NCBI GenBank assembly: GCA_965200355.1
Contig: OZ241351.1
Coordinates: forward strand, 2,728,001-2,792,000
DNA length: 64,000 nucleotides
From: Bin18 sp965200355
GTDB lineage: Bacteria; Desulfobacterota; Binatia; Bin18
Reading direction: 5' to 3'
Below are positions 51,573-61,964 of this stretch, piece after piece. Position numbers and translations under genes: made by a program. The first letter of the stretch is position 1; the number at the start of each line of letters is the position of its first letter. A model generated the notes under the pieces. That model had not been told where the DNA came from, did no database searches, and saw nothing but the letters and a program-made list of their open reading frames with translations.

Positions 51573-52391
51573 ATGCAATCCGCAAAGATTTCGGTTCCTG
51601 AACTGCACCGGCTGAAAGCCTCGGGGCAAAAAATTACGTCCCTGACCGCCTACGACTATCCATTCGCCCGCATCCTGGACGAGTGTGGAATCGACTTTCT
51701 GCTCGTGGGCGATTCCCTAGGCACGACCGTGCAGGGGGGGGATACGACCCTGCCGGTGACGATGGACGATATGGTCTATCACCTCAGGCTGGTCAATCGA
51801 GCCCGCCCGCGCGCCCTTATTGTGGGCGATATGCCGTTTCTCTCCTACCAGGCCGGCATCTGTGACGCGATTGCCAATGCCGGCCGTTTACTCAAAGAGG
51901 GCGGGGCCGAGGCGGTCAAACTGGAAGGGGGGGTGAATATCGCACGGGTTATCAAGGCCATTGTGAATGTGGATATCCCCGTGATGGGCCATATTGGTTT
52001 GACGCCGCAGTCGGTGCATCGCATGGGTGGCTATAAGGTCCAGGGCAAGCAATCGGGCCGCCAGCCCGGTGCGCGGGAGCGGCTCATCGAAGACGCAGAA
52101 GCCGTGACCAATGCCGGTGCCTTTGCCGTGGTTCTGGAGGGCGTTCCTCTGGACTTGGCCGCCGAGATAACGGACCTGCTGCCCATTCCAACCATTGGTA
52201 TTGGAGCCGGTCCGCACTGCGACGGCCAGATTCTGGTGATGCACGACTTGCTGGGCATGTCCGGTGATTTTACGCCCAAATTCGTCAAGCGCTACGCCAA
52301 TCTGGAGCAGGTGGTGGCCGACGCGGTGCAGGCCTATATCAGCGATGTCCGGGAGCAGGCCTTCCCCCGGGATGAGCACTCATTCCACTAG
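51573..52391 (+). CDS. panB: 3-methyl-2-oxobutanoate hydroxymethyltransferase PanB
   Basis: 272 residues. Makes ketopantoate from 2-oxoisovalerate and methylene-THF. ITSLTAYDYPFARILDECGI, LLVGDSLGTTVQGGDTTLPV with the metal-binding Asp, AVKLEGGVNIARVIKAIV and HIGLTPQSVHRMGGYKVQG are typical. AAAGGAGGGACGAC precedes ATG. First gene of panB-panC; panD is not in view. Confidence 0.97.
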   Translation: MQSAKISVPELHRLKASGQKITSLTAYDYPFARILDECGIDFLLVGDSLGTTVQGGDTTLPVTMDDMVYHLRLVNRARPRALIVGDMPFLSYQAGICDAIANAGRLLKEGGAEAVKLEGGVNIARVIKAIVNVDIPVMGHIGLTPQSVHRMGGYKVQGKQSGRQPGARERLIEDAEAVTNAGAFAVVLEGVPLDLAAEITDLLPIPTIGIGAGPHCDGQILVMHDLLGMSGDFTPKFVKRYANLEQVVADAVQAYISDVREQAFPRDEHSFH

Positions 52392-52421
52392 CGCGTCGCC
52401 TGAAGACCCGGAAATACAGCC

Positions 52422-53264
52422 GTGCAGATTATCCAGACCGTTCGGGAGATGCAGCGTTGGTCAGAAGAGCAACGCCTGGAGCGTCAGGCCGTAGCCTTTG
52501 TCCCTACCATGGGATTTCTGCACGAGGGCCATCTCAGCCTCGTGCGCGAGGCGAAAAATCGAGGCGATGTGGTCGTGGTCTCCATTTTCGTCAATCCCAT
52601 GCAATTCAATCAGGCGTCTGATTTTGACCAATACCCGCGTAACGAGGAACAGGATGAACGGGCCCTGGAGGCATTAGGCACGGATGTCCTATTCATGCCT
52701 CCGCCGGCTGAAATCTATCCCGCTGGCTACCAGACTGCGGTTGAGGTCGAGAAAGTCAGCCAACCCCTGTGCGGAGCCTTTCGTCCCGGCCATTTTCGGG
52801 GGGTGACAACCGTGGTGGCCAAGCTGTTCAATATGGTCAAGCCGCATTCGGCCCTGTTTGGCGAAAAGGACTTTCAGCAGTGTGTGGTCATCAAGCGCAT
52901 GGTCCGGGACCTGAATTTTGATATCGATATTGTAACGCTGCCGACGGTGCGTGAAGACGATGGCTTGGCCATGAGTTCCCGGAATGACCGGCTGAGCGCG
53001 GCGGAAAGAGAGACGAGTCTGTGTGTGTCGCGTGCGCTCAGCGCCGCCCAGGCATTGGTCTCCAGCGGCCAGTCCTCTTCGGCCGTTATTCTTCAGGCCG
53101 TGCGGCAGATATTAACGCGCAACGCCGAGGTGCGGGTTGAGTATGCCGCCCTGTGTCACCCTGAAACGCTCGAAGAGGTTGAGCGGATATCCGCTCCTAC
53201 CTTGTTGGCCGTTGCCGTCTGGGTTGGCGCTGTCCGGCTGATTGATAACTGCCTGCTCCAATAG
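52422..53264 (+). CDS. panC: Pantothenate synthetase PanC
   Basis: 280 residues. Joins pantoate and beta-alanine with ATP. VPTMGFLHEGHLSLVREAKN holds the HIGH-like motif, with SIFVNPMQFNQASDFDQYPR, FRPGHFRGVTTVVAKLFNMV, LFGEKDFQQCVVIKRMVRDL and LAMSSRNDRLSAAER following. GTG start at 52422, 30 nt after panB. Confidence 0.97.
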   Translation: MQIIQTVREMQRWSEEQRLERQAVAFVPTMGFLHEGHLSLVREAKNRGDVVVVSIFVNPMQFNQASDFDQYPRNEEQDERALEALGTDVLFMPPPAEIYPAGYQTAVEVEKVSQPLCGAFRPGHFRGVTTVVAKLFNMVKPHSALFGEKDFQQCVVIKRMVRDLNFDIDIVTLPTVREDDGLAMSSRNDRLSAAERETSLCVSRALSAAQALVSSGQSSSAVILQAVRQILTRNAEVRVEYAALCHPETLEEVERISAPTLLAVAVWVGAVRLIDNCLLQ

Positions 53265-53279
53265 GCTCAGGGCTCGTGT

Positions 53280-53750
53280 ATGGCCAAACAGAAACCGAAC
53301 GAGAAAGCAATCTGCGTCAATCGCAAGGCCCGGCACGACTATATCATCAACGAAACTATCGAAGCCGGGATTGTGCTGAACGGCGGAGAGGTCAAATCGC
53401 TCCGGGACGGTCGGGCCAACCTCAAGGACAGCTATGGCCGGATCGACAAGGGCGAGGCGTTTTTATTGAACGTGCATATCAGCGACTACAAACCGGCCCA
53501 TTATTTTAACGCGGACCCCAACCGCAGGCGTAAGCTCCTTCTCCATAAAAGAGAAATCCTGCGCCTGATGGGCAAGACAAAGGAACAGGGATTGACCCTG
53601 GTTCCGCTACGGCTGTATTTTAAGGACGGTCGAGCCAAGGTTGAGTTGGCTTTGGCCAAGGGCAAACGGACGTATGACAAGCGGGCTGCTATTCGCGAAC
53701 GCGAGATGAAGCGCGATGTCCAACGGGCCCTGCATAGACGAACAGGCTAG
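53280..53750 (+). CDS. smpB: SsrA-binding protein SmpB
   Basis: 156 residues. KAICVNRKARHDYIINETIE, GIVLNGGEVKSLRDGRANLK and HYFNADPNRRRKLLLHKREI are SmpB signatures; the basic C-terminal tail (KRTYDKRAAIREREMKRDVQ) mimics the missing tmRNA anticodon arm in the ribosome. Directly followed by its RNA partner ssrA. Confidence 0.97.
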   Translation: MAKQKPNEKAICVNRKARHDYIINETIEAGIVLNGGEVKSLRDGRANLKDSYGRIDKGEAFLLNVHISDYKPAHYFNADPNRRRKLLLHKREILRLMGKTKEQGLTLVPLRLYFKDGRAKVELALAKGKRTYDKRAAIREREMKRDVQRALHRRTG

Positions 53751-53804
53751 GAGTGCCGTTTCTCCTGGCGTTTGTCTCTGGTACGAGAGACGCAATGCCG
53801 ATAA

Positions 53805-54157
53805 GGGGGCGATCTGGTTTCGACGGGGGCTAGAAAGCCAGGGCTGCATGCCGGGATTCTGTCCCGCCCGTAAAACGGACAGGCTGCAAATATAACTGCA
53901 GACGATCTTGACTACGCTCTTGCTGCCTAGTGCAGCTTGCGTCCTACTGACCCGCGCCCGTAGGGTTGGCTAGGGCGACACAAATCGGGCTAGGGCGCGC
54001 ATCGTGCCGAGGGGTACGCGCCCAAAACGTTACTTTGGCTGGTCTGAGGGCATCCTGCTCGTAGGAGGCCCGAGGATGAGATGAAAATACGAGCTACGCA
54101 GTGTAGATGCCTTGAGTGGACTACTTTCGGACGCGGGTTCGATTCCCGCCGCCTCCA
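53805..54157 (+). ncRNA. ssrA: Transfer-messenger RNA (ssrA)
   Basis: 353 nt. 5' end GGGGGCGATCTGGTTTCGAC and 3' end with T-arm GCGGGTTCGATTCCCGC and CGCCTCCA form the tRNA-like half (acceptor GGGGGCG/CGCCTCC, one G-U). CCA is not encoded. Pseudoknot-rich middle. The tag frame follows GCA 53886. A hairpin GTCTCT-GGTACG-AGAGAC (53774-53791) between smpB and ssrA may guide processing. Single-piece, not permuted. Its 3' end abuts a decayed helicase-nuclease gene, in keeping with ssrA as an integration site. Confidence 0.95.
53886..53930 (+). other. tmRNA proteolysis tag reading frame
   Basis: Reads ANITADDLDYALAA followed by TAG 53928-53930. The AN start and ALAA end are typical of tags that send stalled products to ClpXP and related proteases. 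Confidence 0.92.
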
Positions 54158-54183
54158 TTCCCTCTCCATAGTGACGAACTGCT

Positions 54184-57100
54184 ATGTCAGACAATCTGCA
54201 CATTGCAGAGATGATTGAAGACGCCCGACGCAGACTGGTAGACACGGGTACGCGCAATCGTCTGATCCATGTGAATCGCAGTCGCAAGACTGGTAAATTT
54301 CTGAACATCGTCAACGAACGCTCCGATGATGTCTTTGATATCCTGCGGATCCAGGGCCGAAAAATGAAGTTTCATGCCTCGGATACGATGGACGCTGACA
54401 GCGATTCCGATACAAAGACTGCCGATGAGGTGCTTTTTCAAGAGGTAGCTCTGTCCCCAGAAGAAACAGTGGACGAGTCGCGTTTTACAGACCGACTGCT
54501 TGATACACGCTTGGGGGTAGATGCTCTGCAGAAGCGCCTGCTGCAACTGGCCCGGGATGCAAAGACCGCGGAAGAGGAGCAGGGAATCAACATCCTTTAC
54601 TTAGCATTGGGTTTTCTCACGTGGTACGAAGACGAGAACTCACACACCCCGGGAAGCACCGCTCATTCTCCTCCCTGTTGACCTCGTTCGCAACCAGCGT
54701 TCTTCCACCTATGATCTACAAGCGCGCGATGACGATATTGTCACCAACCTGCCTTTTCAGGAGCGGATAAAAAACGACTTTGGTATGATTCTGCCAGAGA
54801 TTAAGGGAGGAGAAGATTGTACTCCGTCAGACTACTTCGAGCAGGTGCGGGATGTCTGTACGGCCAAGCCACGCTGGCAGATTGACGATAATGGGGTGCA
54901 ACTCGGCTTTTTCTCTCTTCGCCAAGCAGCTAATGCAGCATGACCTGGAGCAGGCCAACTGGCCGGCAGGTTCCCTGGGCGAGAGCGAAACTATGCAGAA
55001 CCCCTTGCTGAATGGGTTTGAGCCCACAGATCCGCTGTTCAGACCAGACGAAAAGCTGGATAGACGGCTGGAACCCGCAGATATCGTTCAGGTAGTTGAC
55101 GCTGATGTGTCCCAGACCAAGGTGATTGAGGAAGTGCGGAAAGGGCGCAATCTCGTCGTGCAGGGACCGCCTGGGACTGGGAAGTCTCAAACCATCACCA
55201 ATATCATTGCTGCGGCGGTCCATGACGGCAAAACCGTGCTGTTCATGGCAGAGAAAATGGCTGCCCTGTCCGTGGTTCACAAGCGCCTGGAAAAGGTCGG
55301 GCTGGGTGACTTATGCCTGGAACTGCATTCCCGCAAAGCCAACAAGAAGGCTGTAGTGCAGGAATTGGGGCGAACACTGAACGCCGCGGGTGATTCCGCA
55401 CAAATGCCGCCACCGCCTGACGAACTTCGAGCAAAACGCGATTCGTTGAACCGGATTGCCGATCTGTTGCACTCGAACATTGAGGGGTGCGACTTTTCCC
55501 CGTTCGAGGCCATGGCAGAAATTATTGGTTTCATAGGCCGGGGCCAACCGCCACCCAGCCTGCCTTGTGAAGGTCTTGACCGCCTGACGAACGAGAAACG
55601 CCAAGCGCTTGACCTGACGCTCCGTACACTGGCCAAGGTACTGGAGAAATCGGGAAGCCGTGCCACCCATCCTTTTGCTGGGACCCGGGCGCTCGATCTA
55701 CAGCCCCCTGATATCCAGCGTCTTGACGGGGAATTGAGCGCAGCGACCTCGGCTATCGACACTGCCTTGAGCAACAACGCCACGCTGTTTTCGACCCTGG
55801 GTCTCCCCAGCACCCGGTGCCTCAAAGACCTGGATAGCGACGGCCGCATCCTGGACTTGCTGAAGAATCCGCCAGGGTCAGACGCCGCGAAACAACACCT
55901 TCTGGACTTGCTGAAGAATCCGCCGGAACGTGCCGTGGAGTTTGGCCGGCTGATGTTTGGCAACGATCCTGGCGGACGGTTAGCGGAGAGCTTGAAGGCC
56001 GGTCCGACCTGGATTGCATCGAAGCGTGACCTTGCTGCCGCGGAGCAAGAGTGTCAGGCCGCAAAGCAGCAGTGGCTTGCCGCGGAGTAGGAACGTGTTG
56101 CCGCGAAACAAAGCAATCTGTTTGACGAGCATGCCTGGACGACGCCGGTTGCGCATCTACGCGGGGCCATCAAACGCGGCACTGGTAGAGGAATCCTGCC
56201 ATTCTTGAAGAGGCTCCTCAGTCAGCGTTACCGAGCCGCCAGCAATACCCTGGCTCAACTGGTTCAAAGCGATTTGCCAAAGGATGCTGAGGAACAACTC
56301 GCGCTGCTGGATCAACTGACCCAGATACAAAACAAACTTGCTCAGGCACAAAGCGCATTAGACCATGCGCAGCGCAAATATGACCACGTACAAAGCCAGT
56401 ACCAACCGCTGGACGAAGAGCAGAGGCGGCTAAAGGACGTGCTGGGCGATGTCTGGCGGGGGGAGCGTACCGATTTCGTCGGCCTTGCCCGGGTGGCCGA
56501 CTGGCTGGGTGAAGTGGAAGCGACCGGGCTGATCTTGACACCGGATGGTCTTGCACATTTGTTGCGAGCCGTTTCCTAATTGCTGTCAATATCGTCAGCA
56601 CTGTCCTCCCTTGCCGAGGAAACCACGAATACGCTTCAGAAAGTCGTGGCACGTTTACGACTTGATCTTGAAGTAATCGGATTGACGGAGGCACTGGCAA
56701 CGCTCCCCTTAGCCGCCCTGCGAAAACGCTTGGCGAGTATACACCCCGAGCTTGACCGGTACGGTGAGTGGGCACAACTGGAGAATCTGACCGAAGCGAT
56801 TCGGAGGCAGGGGCTTGGTGAACTGATAACCGCCATTGACACGGGTGCGCTGGACCCGGCCTCTGCCGCTGACGCATTCCGCTATGCCTGTGCCGAGGCC
56901 CGCTGGCGGTTTGCCCAAGAGCGAGTTCCCGAGCTTGCGACCCTCTCCCATCTGGAGCGGCATGGGATGGTGAAGGCATTCCGTAGGCTAGAGTCAACGC
57001 GGCTGACAGAGGTGCAAGCCCTGATCCATTCGCAACATCTGGACCAGTTGCCACAAGGGGCAGCCGGAGAGATGGGAGTCATTCGCGGTGAGATAGGGCG

Positions 57101-59120
57101 CAAGAGAAAGCACCTGCCGATTCGCCGGCTGATGGTCAAGGCTGGCACGATGGTGCAGCGGATCAAGCCGGTATTGCTGATGAGTCCGATTTCCATTGCG
57201 CAGTTTCTTCCGCCTGGGTCGCTGACATTTGACCTATTGGTCGTGGATGAGGCCAGTCAGGTACGTCCAGAGGACGCCTTTGGGGCCATCGCCCGGACAC
57301 GACAAATCGTTGTGGTGGGTGACCAGAAACAACTGCCGCCAACATCCTTTTTTGATCGACTCAGCGGCAATGATAGCGACGAAGAGGAAGAGGCGTCACT
57401 CCCAACGACCCGGGCGACAGACATGGAGAGTATTCTGACTCTCTGTGAAGCATGGGGCCTTGGTCGGCGCATGCTGGAATGGCACTACCGCTCTAAAGAT
57501 CCGTCTCTTATCCGTGTTTCGAACTTAGAGTTCTATGAAAACCGGCTGGTGCTGCCTCCGTCACCCCTGGAATTGGACGAACATTACGGCCTCAGTTTCC
57601 ATAAGGTGCCTGGGGTCTATTCCAGCAAGAGCCGGGGCGGAGGACGCGCTGGGACGAATCGGATTGAGGCCGAGCAGATAGCCGCTGTGGTCGCACACCA
57701 CGCCCGTACTTGCCCTGGGTTGTCGCTGGGCGTTGTGACGTTTTCCAAAGCGCAAAGCGACATGGTGACTGAGGTACTGGAATATGCGCGTCGCCAGGAC
57801 CGGGTGCTGGATGAATTTCTGAGTGAGACTCATGTCGAAGATGTCTTTGTAAAAAATATCGAAAACGTGCAGGGTGACGAGCGTGACGTTATTCTGATCA
57901 GTGCTGGCTATGGTCCGCATGAGGCCGACGGCCGGCTTGCCAGTATGAACTTTGGGCCGATCAATGGCGAGGGTGGTGAGCGACGGTTGAATGTCTTGTT
58001 TACCCGCGCGCGAGCCCGCTGTCAGGTGTTTGCCTCCTTCGACCCCGGCGATATGGACCTGACAAAAACAAGCCGCGACGGCCCACGCGTTCTCAAACGT
58101 TTTCTGGAGTTCGCCCAGACGGGGCAGATGAACGCCGGCACGACAACGGACGGTGGCCCAGACAGCCCCTTTGAGGAAGACGTGGCACAGGTCATCACAT
58201 CACTCGGATACCTGACGGACCATCAGGTGGGCAGCGCAGGATTTCGGATTGACGTAGGGGTTCGACATCCCGACAGACCCGGACAATATATTCTCGCTGT
58301 GGAGTGCGACGGGGCTACCTATCATAGCGCATTGAGCGCCCGCGAGCGCGACCGCCAACGGCAAGATGTCCTGGAAGGACTAGGCTGGACGTTCCATCGC
58401 ATCTGGAGCACCGACTGGTTTCATCGCCGTCCCCAGGAAGTAGCGCGTCTGAGGAGTGCCCTTGAAGCCGCCTACCAGCGGGTAACCGTTGGGATTCCCG
58501 TTCCCGGCGCCAATGACGAAGAGGGCACGCGGGCAGCAGCGGAAAATTCTGGTGAGAATATGCCGGTCGTGGATGTCCGCCTGAAACAGACTCCCGCTCG
58601 ACCGGAAATCACCGCGCCGGCCTATGAGAGGGCTAATTTTACGGTTTCAACCTTCCTCGAACCGCACGAGATGCCTCCGAAAGAATTGGGAGAGATTGTC
58701 CAGAGAATTGTGAAAATTGAAGGGCCTGTGCATGTCGATGAGGTGGCGCGTCGGCTGGCAACGGTGCTGGGCAAAAAGCGTATGGGGGCGCGAATATCCG
58801 CAGCAGTCCGACAGGCGTTACCCGTTGCTCAGGCCAACCATCACAGCGAAGAGCCTCTCCAATGCAGTGGAGATTTCTGGTTCACGATTGCACAGAGCAA
58901 GCATGTTCCCGTGCGAGACCGCTCTGGGGAATCCGGACCGACTTTACAGGCGGCAGCGCTGCCCCCAATGGAAGTGAGAGCCGCTGCGACAATGTTGAAG
59001 AGAGAATGTGGACAGATGGACCGTCCCGAAATGGTACGCGAGATCGGACGCCTGCTCGGCTTCAAGCGTATTGGAGTTGATCTGCGAAGGACAATCAATT
59101 CTGCGCTTGACACCGACTGA
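54184..59120 (+). pseudogene. DUF4011/AAA helicase/MTES_1575 nuclease/DUF3320 gene, broken
   Basis: One large superfamily-1 helicase-nuclease gene in pieces. N-terminal DUF4011 part (MIEDARRRLVDTGTRNRLIH) runs from 54184. The frame changes at about 54645 (a CA/C-rich run) and again at about 54915 (a T/C-rich run). In the third frame there are a TAG at 56088-56090 and a TAA at 56577-56579 with homology continuing through both. Walker A GPPGTGKSQTITNII, Walker B VVDEASQVRPEDAFG, motif III VVGDQKQLPPTSFF, a PD-(D/E)XK-like domain (AVECDGATYHSALSARERDR) and C-terminal DUF3320 (YERANFTVSTFLEPHEMPPK) follow. Such proteins are frequent in defence islands. Four independent lesions argue for a dead gene. 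Confidence 0.85.
55851..55924 (+). repeat. Direct repeat of 23 bp inside the broken helicase gene
   Basis: CTGGACTTGCTGAAGAATCC plus GCC occurs at 55851-55873 and 55902-55924, a period of 51 bp. It encodes a duplicated LDLLKNPP, so a 17-codon in-frame duplication arose in the gene. Confidence 0.85.
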
Positions 59121-59231
59121 CGAGGAGCCGGCCTTGCACTGTGCCGGCAATACCTCAGATGTCATTGGCAATCTAAGTTCGGATCAGTGATGCTCAACTG
59201 GGACTTCTGAGGCCAAACGCACAAACAAGAA

Positions 59232-59251
59232 GGGCGCACCGCCGTGCGCCC
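59232..59251 (-). terminator. Terminator hairpin after the second CoA-transferase
   Basis: GGGCGCAC (59232-59239) / GTGCGCCC (59244-59251), 8 bp with a 4-nt loop. On the minus strand it is followed by TTCTTGTTTG, so it most likely ends the CoA-transferase pair that stops at 59282. Confidence 0.65.
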
Positions 59252-59281
59252 CTCCCAGTGCCGATACCTGCCGAGGGGCGG

Positions 59282-60523
59282 CTACTCCAGCACCTCGGCA
59301 ATTACTAACTCGGTAATTTTCTCTTCGTTATAGCCCAGGATATTCTCCAGCACGTTCTGGTTCTCACGTCCCAGGGTTGGGGCCGCCGGGGTGATCTGGG
59401 CCGGGGTGCGGGAGAACGTGAAGCGCGAGCCTTCGACCGTGGTCGTGCCAAAGTCGGGATGATCCAGGTTGACAAAGTGCTCACGGTGCTGGAGCTGCTT
59501 GTCCTCGTACAGCTCGTTGATCGTTTCTACCGCACTGGCTGGGACGCCTTTGGCCTGGAGCTGGGCTTCGGCTTCATGCGGGCTGAGCTGGCTGCTCCAG
59601 GCATTGATGGCCTGGTCAAGTTCGTCCTGATGGGCCAGCCGGCCTTTGACGGTGGCAAGACGCTCGTTGCTCCCGAGGTCCGGGCGGTGCATGGTCTCGC
59701 ACAGTGCGCGCCACTGGTCGTCAGTTTCCACGCCAATCGCGACCCAGCGATCCTCTCCCGCGGACTGATACACCCCGTGCGGAGCGAAGTTCATGTCCCG
59801 GTTGCCCATGCGGGTCTGGGTCCGCCCGTTGACAGTCTGGTCCAAAAGAAACGGGGCCAGAAAATGGAGCGAGGCTTCAGCTTGCGCCAAGTCGATGTGT
59901 TGGCCTGTGCCGGTCTGGTGCTTGTGTTCGAGGGCCGCCAGGACGGCGGCGGCGTTATACCAGGGGGCAATATAGTCGGTATAGGCCCCGAATGGCCCGG
60001 CGGGTGCGCGGTCGGGCCAGCCGGTGGGATCAAAAAAGCCTGAGACCGCCGCCGCCAGATTGCCGAATCCGGCAAAGTGCGAGTGGGGGCCGGTCTGCCC
60101 CATCAAGCAGGTGCTGAGCATGATGATATCAGGCTTGATCTTCTTGAGGGACTCGTAATCAAAGCCCCATTCGCGCATAGCCTTGGGCGAAAAGGACTCG
60201 GTCACCACGTCTGCCCAGCGCACTAGGTCAAAAATGACCTCGCGCGACTCTGGCTTGGACAGATTGAGGGTGACCGGCAGTTTGCCGGTATTCATATTAT
60301 TGAACAAACCGGAGTTGTTCGGGCCGGGCTGCTTGTTTTGAAAGGGACCGACCATACGTACCGCGTCAAAGCGGGTGGTGGATTCAACCCGCACAACGGT
60401 CGCTCCGTAGTCGGCCAAAATACGAGTTGAACCAGGGCCGGCCATCGCCCACATGAAATCGAGCACTTTGACCCCAGCCAGGGCTTGATTGTTTTCACTG
60501 CTGGTCTGCTGTCCCTCTGCCAT
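59282..60523 (-). CDS. CaiB/BaiF class III CoA-transferase (second copy)
   Basis: 413 residues from ATG 60523, chosen over GTG 60529 because AGGAGG then has a 7-nt spacing. GVKVLDFMWAMAGPGSTRIL, YGATVVRVESTTRFDAVRMV, NNMNTGKLPVTLNLSKPESR, ADVVTESFSPKAMREWGFDY and GAYTDYIAPWYNAAAVLAAL fit the family, with D in the YTDYIAP catalytic region and TGTGQHIDLAQAEASLHFL after it. It follows the third copy by 26 nt; two unlike class III subunits side by side often form a heteromer, as in benzylsuccinate CoA-transferase. Confidence 0.9.
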   Translation of the reverse strand: MAEGQQTSSENNQALAGVKVLDFMWAMAGPGSTRILADYGATVVRVESTTRFDAVRMVGPFQNKQPGPNNSGLFNNMNTGKLPVTLNLSKPESREVIFDLVRWADVVTESFSPKAMREWGFDYESLKKIKPDIIMLSTCLMGQTGPHSHFAGFGNLAAAVSGFFDPTGWPDRAPAGPFGAYTDYIAPWYNAAAVLAALEHKHQTGTGQHIDLAQAEASLHFLAPFLLDQTVNGRTQTRMGNRDMNFAPHGVYQSAGEDRWVAIGVETDDQWRALCETMHRPDLGSNERLATVKGRLAHQDELDQAINAWSSQLSPHEAEAQLQAKGVPASAVETINELYEDKQLQHREHFVNLDHPDFGTTTVEGSRFTFSRTPAQITPAAPTLGRENQNVLENILGYNEEKITELVIAEVLE

Positions 60524-60549
60524 GGTCACCCCTCCTGATTGAGTCTCGG

Positions 60550-61791
60550 TTAGATTATCCCCTTGTGCTGTAATTCCGCTAACGCTTGGGAATCAAGGCC
60601 CAGTGCGCCGTAGACCTCAGCATTGTGCTCGCCAATTTTCGGTGGACGACGTGTATAGGCAATCGGCTGCGCGCTGAATTTGGCAAACGGACCGGGATAG
60701 GCAAACGCTTGACCGATCTCCTCATGGTCAACCGTCGTCCAGTATTGACGGGACTCAAGCTGCTGGCTCTCGACGACCTCGTCAATCGTGGTGACCGGGG
60801 CGACAAGCAGACCCCGGTCCAGCGCATTCTGGAATAGCTCTGCCTTGGTTTTGGTTTTCGTGAAGTCCTCAACGATCTGTTTCAGGCGTTCATAGTCTGC
60901 CACGGTTTTGGGGTCGCCACCAAAGAGAAGCCCACCCATCCCAACCCAGTCCATCTGTTGGACCGCTTTGTCACAAAATCCTTCCTCATAGATCCAGTCC
61001 ATCAGACGCTTGGTGAAATGGGCAAACGCCGAGCCAAACAAATAGGCAATCGACACATGGCCGTCCTTCGCCGGCCAGAGCAGGCGGATTTCCAACGGCC
61101 CCATTTTGGCTCCGCCGGCCATGCGGCGGGTTTCCGCGTCGTTGAGCGGAGCGGAGAGAATGGTCGATTGGGTTGCCTGGGCCGCGGCCTGCTGAGCGGA
61201 AATATCAATATGCTGGCCGCGGTGCGAGCGATGGGATTCGTACAGGGCAATCAGCGCGGCCGGCGCGGCCGCGGCGCTGGCGTGCAGATAGCCCTGGGGA
61301 ACGCTCAGGCGCACAGGGGGACGGTCTTCGTCTCCGGTAATGACAAGCGGTCCGCTGCTTGCCAGAATAACCAAATCGCTATCCGCATAGCTGGCCTTTG
61401 GGCCGTCTTGTCCAAACGGGGTAATCGACACATAGATCAGCCCCGGATTCTCCGCGGCTAACTCGTCATAGCTCAGGCCGTATTGGGCCAGGGTGCCGGG
61501 ATTGTCCGATTCGATCAGGAATTTCGCGTCCTGGGCCAGACGCCGAAAAAGCTGCTGTCCTTCAGGCCGCGTAATATCGAGAGTCGTTCCCCGTTTATTG
61601 CGGTTATAGGCCCACCAGTACAGCGAGTTTTCGGCCGCTTCTCGATCCTGATAGAAGGGCCCCAGCTTCCGGGCTGACGATCCTCCGGGCGGTTCGATTT
61701 TAATCACATCCGCGCCAAGATCGGCCAGGATTTGGCCACACAGCAATCCACGTTCTGTTGTCAGGTCAAGGACTCGGTAAGGGTTGAGCAT
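60550..61791 (-). CDS. CaiB/BaiF class III CoA-transferase (third copy)
   Basis: 413 residues. YRVLDLTTERGLLCGQILAD, LGADVIKIEPPGGSSARKLG, YNRNKRGTTLDITRPEGQQL and ADSDLVILASSGPLVITGDE are family blocks. Sequence is distinct from the next gene on the same strand. GGGAG precedes ATG 61791. With its neighbour it may form a two-subunit transferase; the acids handled are not known. Direct repeats lie in the upstream region (61811-61859). Confidence 0.9.
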   Translation of the reverse strand: MLNPYRVLDLTTERGLLCGQILADLGADVIKIEPPGGSSARKLGPFYQDREAAENSLYWWAYNRNKRGTTLDITRPEGQQLFRRLAQDAKFLIESDNPGTLAQYGLSYDELAAENPGLIYVSITPFGQDGPKASYADSDLVILASSGPLVITGDEDRPPVRLSVPQGYLHASAAAAPAALIALYESHRSHRGQHIDISAQQAAAQATQSTILSAPLNDAETRRMAGGAKMGPLEIRLLWPAKDGHVSIAYLFGSAFAHFTKRLMDWIYEEGFCDKAVQQMDWVGMGGLLFGGDPKTVADYERLKQIVEDFTKTKTKAELFQNALDRGLLVAPVTTIDEVVESQQLESRQYWTTVDHEEIGQAFAYPGPFAKFSAQPIAYTRRPPKIGEHNAEVYGALGLDSQALAELQHKGII

Positions 61792-61810
61792 TCGGCGACT
61801 CCCACACTCA

Positions 61811-61859
61811 CAATTGCGGAGCGCAATTGCGGAGATTGTTCATCCTCTATACCTCTATA
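61811..61859. repeat. Short direct repeats upstream of the CoA-transferase pair
   Basis: CAATTGCGGAG occurs at 61811-61821 and 61824-61834 (13-bp period), and CCTCTATA occurs twice in tandem at 61844-61859. They lie 20-70 nt upstream of the minus-strand start at 61791, where activator or repressor sites would be. No clean promoter recognised. Confidence 0.5.
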
Positions 61860-61964
61860 CGGTCTTCCCCATAGCTCCCTTGGCGAGAACAGGCAAGTCC
61901 CGATTTAAGGCCGGCGGATAATAACGGGCTGTGCGCCGGCGATATGGTATGGACGGAGGGCATC

